In this document: positions 6,056 to 8,624 of the stretch, piece after piece
Numbering within the stretch: position 1 is the first letter of the stretch
How the letters are laid out: each line of letters begins with the position of its first letter
Source: an uncultured Eubacteriales bacterium
GTDB taxonomy: Bacteria > Bacillota > Clostridia > Oscillospirales > Acutalibacteraceae
Direction of reading: 5' to 3'
Assembly (NCBI GenBank): GCA_948933715.1
Contig: CAQZPH010000009.1
Coordinates: 1 to 8,624, forward strand
DNA: 8,624 bases
Program-made: the position numbers and the translations under genes
Notes under the pieces: model-generated
What the model was told of the DNA's origin: nothing
Seen by the model: only the letters and a program-made list of their open reading frames with translations
Database searches by the model: none

Positions 6056-6664
6056 ATGAAAATTAAAAGCTTAAAAAAGGTAATTGCGTCTTTTATGTGT
6101 GCCGCACTCGTGCTTGTGTCTGCACCACAAATGAGCGCATTTGCAGCACTTAATGATATTCCATGCCTTGGTGGACGATATGACAAATTACTTCAGGAAA
6201 AAATAGCATATATAGAGAATAACCCATCTGACAACACAAAGTATGAATGCCATCACTTAATTGCCAAAGCAGCCCTTAATAAATGGGGAGCTTATGTCGC
6301 GGAAAAACACGGAAAAGATGATTCAAATGAGTTTTTAGTAAATGACTACTATCAAAGGTGGGCTCCATCTATTATTATGGAAAAAGCAGACCATGAACAA
6401 ACACTTAGTTACTATAATCCTAAAACTAGAACAAAATTGCAAAATGCTCAAGCCATAGAATATATTGATTCTCAAGCAAAAAGGATTATCGAAGACGGCG
6501 ATTTGTTGGGAGTTATTAGGGATGAGATTATAATTATACAAATAATTTTTGGCCATAAATATGATCGTGCTCTAAATGAGGTATGTGAATATTTAAAATG
6601 GCTATGTATTGCCACAAACCCAGAATCTAAAGTTTTTACTATGCGCAATCCTAATTGTTATTAA
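6056..6664 (+). CDS. Secreted HNH/endonuclease VII-like nuclease-toxin-domain protein, copy 4, shortened C-terminus
   Basis: The 202-residue paralogue has a signal peptide ending in SAFA at 30. It keeps CHH (65-67), PSIIMEKADHE (histidine 113) and FGHKYDRA. The YDH before CHH is replaced by a longer charged insert (EKIAYIENNPSDNTK). It has five mature cysteines. The C-terminus looks cut short by a new stop codon: TAA at 6662-6664 is followed in frame by ENFSFGV and then TAA at 6686-6688, and this matches the natural end FEFTFGV of copy 1. The lost seven residues are probably a terminal strand, so effects could be mild. The start is supported by AGAGGT 6 nt upstream; a TTG at 6026 is too close to the -10 box to be used. 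Function is inferred from resemblance only. Confidence 0.84.
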   Translation: MKIKSLKKVIASFMCAALVLVSAPQMSAFAALNDIPCLGGRYDKLLQEKIAYIENNPSDNTKYECHHLIAKAALNKWGAYVAEKHGKDDSNEFLVNDYYQRWAPSIIMEKADHEQTLSYYNPKTRTKLQNAQAIEYIDSQAKRIIEDGDLLGVIRDEIIIIQIIFGHKYDRALNEVCEYLKWLCIATNPESKVFTMRNPNCY

Positions 6665-6736
6665 GAGAATTTTTCTTTTGGTGTATAAAATTTTCATTCA
6701 ATCTTATTTAAATTTTTGAGTTATCTTTTAATATAT

Positions 6737-6779
6737 AGCTCTACCTAAAACATAAGTTTTTAGGTGGAGTTTTGTTTTT
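6737..6779 (+). terminator. Terminator of cassette 4
   Basis: GCTCTACCTAAAA pairs with TTTTTAGGTGGAGT with one or two wobble pairs, followed by TTTGTTTTT. It is a member of the shared terminator family. Confidence 0.87.
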
Positions 6780-6813
6780 CATTTCACATTTCTCAACAAC
6801 TTTTATAAATCTC

Positions 6814-6842
6814 TTGATATATTGTACAAATTATGTTATCAT
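6814..6842 (+). promoter_or_regulatory. Promoter of cassette 5 (divergent)
   Basis: TTGATA (6814-6819), 17-nt spacer, TATCAT (6837-6842). The dyad seen in cassettes 1-4 is degraded: the left arm TTGTACAAA survives, but the right side reads CTTTTTTAAAA. Regulation of this copy has probably drifted. Confidence 0.65.
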
Positions 6843-6874
6843 CTTTTTTAAAATGCTCAGAGCGAGGTATATCT

Positions 6875-7474
6875 ATGAAATTTAAGGTTTTTAAAAAATT
6901 ATTTTTTTCGGTTATGTGTTCGGTGGTTATATTTATGGGGCTACCGCAAATGCATGTTTCTGCTGCACCAGCTTTTCATAGTGGCGGAGACTATTACTCC
7001 CTAGTAAAGCAACCATACGATCATAAAGCCTACAAGTGTCATTATCTAATTGCTAAGGAGGCTCTTAATGAATGGGCAAAGCATATTTATTTAAAGTATG
7101 GGCTAGAATTTATAAATGCGTTTTTGATAAAGGATACAAATCAGCAATGGGCTCCCTCTATTATCATGGAAAAATCTGATTATGAAAAAACTCTTAGCTA
7201 CTTTGACCAAAGAACTAGAACACTTGAGCAAAACATCGAGGCTAGTAAATATATTGCAATGCAAGCAAAAAGGATTGTAGAGCATGGGGATATTATGGGG
7301 GTTCTTATTGACGAAATTAATTTTATTAAAAAGAATTTTGGCCATAAATATGATCAAGCTATAGCTCAGGTTATTTTATACATAAAAAGCCTGCATTTTC
7401 AAAGTCGTAATCGAAATATTACCATGCTTCACCCATATCACCGTAACTGGCTGGTTTCATTTTTACTTAGGTAA
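6875..7474 (+). CDS. Secreted nuclease-toxin-domain-like protein, copy 5, two motif histidines lost
   Basis: This 199-residue protein is the most divergent paralogue. It has a signal peptide (KFKVFKKLF start, probable cut after VSA at 30) unlike the near-identical leaders of copies 1-4. The CHH motif is CHY (55-57), and DHE has become DYE with tyrosine at 103. Two of the three presumed active-site histidines are therefore tyrosines. The fold-defining parts are well kept: YDHKAY, LIAKEALNEW, PSIIMEK, TLSYF, FGHKYDQAI and YIKSL. An intact frame without catalytic residues suggests a retained binding or inhibitory role rather than plain decay, but that is an inference. GCGAGGT lies before the ATG; an ATG at 6833 falls before the -10 box and is excluded. 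It has its own terminator, different from copies 1-4. Confidence 0.82.
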   Translation: MKFKVFKKLFFSVMCSVVIFMGLPQMHVSAAPAFHSGGDYYSLVKQPYDHKAYKCHYLIAKEALNEWAKHIYLKYGLEFINAFLIKDTNQQWAPSIIMEKSDYEKTLSYFDQRTRTLEQNIEASKYIAMQAKRIVEHGDIMGVLIDEINFIKKNFGHKYDQAIAQVILYIKSLHFQSRNRNITMLHPYHRNWLVSFLLR

Positions 7475-7512
7475 ATAAAATAATATTAACTTATAAATAA
7501 CTTTATAAAGGT

Positions 7513-7551
7513 AAAGCCCTAGCTAAAACGCGTTTTAGCTAGGGCTTTATT
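7513..7551 (+). terminator. Perfectly palindromic terminator between convergent genes
   Basis: Positions 7513-7548 form a perfect 36-bp palindrome (18-nt arms, AAAGCCCTAGCTAAAACG and its complement). It lies between copy 5 on the plus strand and the acetyltransferase gene on the minus strand. A T-rich tail follows on the plus strand; the minus side is less T-rich. It probably stops transcription from both directions. Confidence 0.88.
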
Positions 7552-7600
7552 AGCATTTAGGGTATTTCTTAGTCTTCTTTAGCTTTGATTATAAATCTTA

Positions 7601-8188
7601 CTATAAAATCTTATAATATATTGCAGCGTCACATTTACACGGTCCATGACAATCTAAACATTTATAATCTTTGTCGTCAAACCACAACATATGGGTTATA
7701 ATATTAGAAAATTTAAAGTTGTTTCTCTCTATAACTTTTTTAGCGGGAATTGACCCGTCTTTTCTTATCCATAAGGGGGACCATGCGGAGTGAAACCCCA
7801 TATCTTTAGCTTTTTGCATTCCTCTTTTAACAAGCTCCGTTGCAAGTCCTGCTTTTTCTGCATCTTGCTGTAAAACCAAAGATCTAGCAACACATAGATT
7901 GTTATGTCCACCTACAACATTTTTTAGCTCCTCTTCGGATAACTTAAATTCCTCTGACACTCCTTTAATACTTGAAGCATGGGTTAAAAAAAATCCTAAT
8001 AATCTATTTTCATCTTTATCAATTGCCAATTTGCAAATATTATTTTTATTAGTAACATATGAAAGTAACTTGTCTTTATTTGTATACATCTCTCCAAATC
8101 TTTTTTCACCCAGTTTAACCATTTCGTCTAAATATTGGGGGGAAAAATCTATATACTCAACATTTCTTGCCTTATTGGCAGTTACCAT
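7601..8188 (-). CDS. GNAT-family acetyltransferase with cysteine-rich tail
   Basis: The 195-residue protein resembles GCN5-related N-acetyltransferases. An N-terminal helix-strand region (YIDFSPQYLDEMVKLGEKRF) is followed by the acetyl-CoA-binding motif A, VARSLVLQQDAEKAGLATEL at 100-119, with the EKAGLA pyrophosphate loop. Then come the helix ELVKRGMQKAKDMGF and the late AKKVIERNNFKF strand-helix-strand typical of the fold. Family members transfer acetyl groups to amines; the substrate here is unknown. Two oddities stand out. LSEEELKNVVGG at 83-94 reads like a double-glycine peptide leader. The C-terminus carries CLDCHGPCKCDA (C177, C180, C184, C186), a possible metal site. AGAGGG at 8195-8200 is the ribosome site. 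It follows a double-glycine peptide gene on the same strand, about 100 nt downstream of it, and may be read from that gene's promoter. Confidence 0.82.
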   Translation of the reverse strand: MVTANKARNVEYIDFSPQYLDEMVKLGEKRFGEMYTNKDKLLSYVTNKNNICKLAIDKDENRLLGFFLTHASSIKGVSEEFKLSEEELKNVVGGHNNLCVARSLVLQQDAEKAGLATELVKRGMQKAKDMGFHSAWSPLWIRKDGSIPAKKVIERNNFKFSNIITHMLWFDDKDYKCLDCHGPCKCDAAIYYKIL

Positions 8189-8216
8189 ATAAATCCCTCT
8201 CTTTTTAATACCACTT

Positions 8217-8292
8217 ATAAAATCACGTTATAGGGCATTATAAAATTTTATAATTATAATATATGCCTTATATAATTATAGTGCGATTTTAT
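8217..8292 (-). repeat. Imperfect long dyad between peptide and acetyltransferase genes
   Basis: Arms of about 14-16 bp (ATAAAATCACGTTATA at 8217-8232, and the matching TATAGTGCGATTTTAT at 8277-8292) match with few differences. Inside, a further GGGCAT/ATGCC pairing surrounds an AT-only centre. The right arm overlaps the peptide gene's stop codon. On the minus strand this would form a hairpin between the two genes. It could be a processing site, an attenuator, or a regulatory dyad for an internal promoter. No clean -35/-10 pair is visible for the acetyltransferase alone. Confidence 0.5.
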
Positions 8293-8462
8293 ATTCTATT
8301 TTTATCCACCATGTTTCTAACTAATTGTTCGTTGCGTATCTCTTCTTCAGGAGTAAATGACATACCTCCCGCTATATTAAATAGCTCATCTTCACTGAGT
8401 TCGTTGCTTTTTATACCTTTTTTTTCTGTTTGAACCTCGTTATTTTTATTAAATAAATTCAT
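8289..8462 (-). CDS. 57-residue double-glycine leader peptide (bacteriocin- or signal-like precursor)
   Basis: A small open frame starts with ATG (minus strand, 8462-8460) behind a strong GGAGGA ribosome site (8468-8473) and ends at TAA 8291-8289. The first 33 residues form a classic double-glycine leader: a charged, asparagine-rich start, then NELSEDELFNIAGG at residues 20-33, with the LSxxEL and GG features recognised by peptidase-containing ABC exporters. The remaining 24 residues, starting MSFTPEEEIRN and ending DKNRI, are polar, helix-prone, and lack cysteine, serine/threonine clusters or a hydrophobic stretch. It therefore does not look like a typical lanthipeptide or pore-forming bacteriocin. 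It could be a secreted signal peptide or an unusual RiPP substrate. No exporter or maturation enzyme is in the window. A perfect consensus promoter with a dyad in its spacer drives it, and the acetyltransferase gene lies just downstream. Confidence 0.8.
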   Translation of the reverse strand: MNLFNKNNEVQTEKKGIKSNELSEDELFNIAGGMSFTPEEEIRNEQLVRNMVDKNRI

Positions 8463-8498
8463 ATTTATCCTCCTTTTTAGACCGCATATTTTATTGTT

Positions 8499-8527
8499 AT
8501 TATACTATATTCGACTATAGTTGTCAA
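8499..8527 (-). promoter_or_regulatory. Perfect consensus promoter with spacer dyad for the peptide gene
   Basis: On the minus strand, TTGACA (8527-8522), a 17-nt spacer and TATAAT (8504-8499) match the sigma-A consensus exactly. The spacer together with its two edges forms an 18-bp near-palindrome at 8504-8521, ACTATA-n-TCGA-n-TATAGT, broken at only one symmetric pair. A repressor bound there would block this promoter. The regulator is unknown. Confidence 0.82.
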
Positions 8528-8624
8528 TAATTTTATGCAGTTTATACTTATTTTTATTCTTTACACATATGGCGGGTTTTAATCATATAATTTTTGCATA
8601 TAAAAATACCTAAGATTAGGCAAA
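8528..8624. other. Noncoding right edge
   Basis: The last 97 bases are AT-rich and I see no gene in them. A short CCTAA/TTAGG pairing near 8607-8618 followed on the minus strand by T-rich sequence might be the end of a terminator for a gene outside the window, but it is too short to call. Confidence 0.3.

Noticed and set aside
5938..6186. Minus-strand open frame across the copy 3 terminator and copy 4 promoter
   Set aside because: It runs antisense through a promoter, terminator and signal-peptide region and has no supporting signals.
3958..7357. Minus-strand open frames of 72-84 codons inside copies 1, 4 and 5, with similar products
   Set aside because: They resemble each other only because they are antisense to the same conserved coding block. 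They lack ribosome sites and promoters, so they are unlikely to be immunity genes.
3688..7474. Lipoprotein signal in the five exported proteins because of the cysteine in LICAAL/FMCAAL
   Set aside because: The residue before the cysteine is isoleucine or methionine, not glycine, alanine or serine, and an AxA-type cleavage site follows at residue 30. Ordinary Sec signal peptides fit better.
3626..7550. Regular spacing of repeated sequence as a CRISPR array
   Set aside because: The period is about 800 bp with coding content and repeated promoters and terminators. There are no short direct repeats with unique spacers.
7899..8192. Plus-strand 97-codon frame opposite the acetyltransferase
   Set aside because: The minus-strand frame has a ribosome site and GNAT motifs. 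This is its shadow.

Overview
The window is AT-rich DNA that looks like a low-GC Gram-positive bacterium, probably a clostridial Firmicute. The grounds are strong AGAGG/GGAGG ribosome sites, consensus TTGACA/TATAAT promoters, hairpin-plus-T-run terminators, and a TPP-riboswitch-led thiamin-precursor transporter. No 16S or other phylogenetic marker is present, so genus cannot be given.

Layout. (1) 3-173: the last 56 codons of an unidentified gene. (2) About 244-3190: a thiamin-precursor uptake operon. It has a promoter, a TPP riboswitch, an unusual cloverleaf of inverted repeats in the leader (419-541), then thiX (permease), thiY (substrate-binding lipoprotein) and thiZ (ATPase). (3) 3200-3587: a consensus promoter, tRNA-Trp(CCA), tRNA-Thr(GGT) and a terminator. 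(4) 3626-7550: five tandem cassettes of about 780-820 bp, each with its own promoter, one gene and its own terminator. Each gene encodes a Sec-exported protein of about 200 residues. (5) 7601-8188, minus strand: a GNAT-type acetyltransferase with a cysteine-rich tail. Upstream of it on the same strand, at 8289-8462, is a 57-residue peptide with a classic double-glycine leader, driven by a perfect-consensus promoter with a dyad in its spacer.

The most notable content is the five-gene array. The mature proteins share the pattern YxCHHLIxKxALxxW ... PSIIMEKADHExTLSYY ... FGHKYDxA. From memory, this resembles nuclease domains of the HNH/endonuclease VII superfamily found at the C-termini of polymorphic toxins (CHH ... 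PSIxMxxxDHxxTxS ... FGxKYDxAI). Here the domain stands alone behind a signal peptide, is repeated five times, and has no partner or immunity gene between copies. Copies 3 and 5 have replaced the second histidine of the CHH motif, and copy 5 has also lost the histidine of DHE. Promoters and signal peptides are nearly identical between some copies, while the mature parts differ strongly.

The second notable feature is the double-glycine peptide gene beside the acetyltransferase. The acetyltransferase itself carries an internal 12-residue stretch (LSEEELKNVVGG) that closely matches the peptide's leader motif (LSEDELFNIAGG). Whether the peptide, the acetyltransferase and the nuclease-like array act together cannot be decided from this window.
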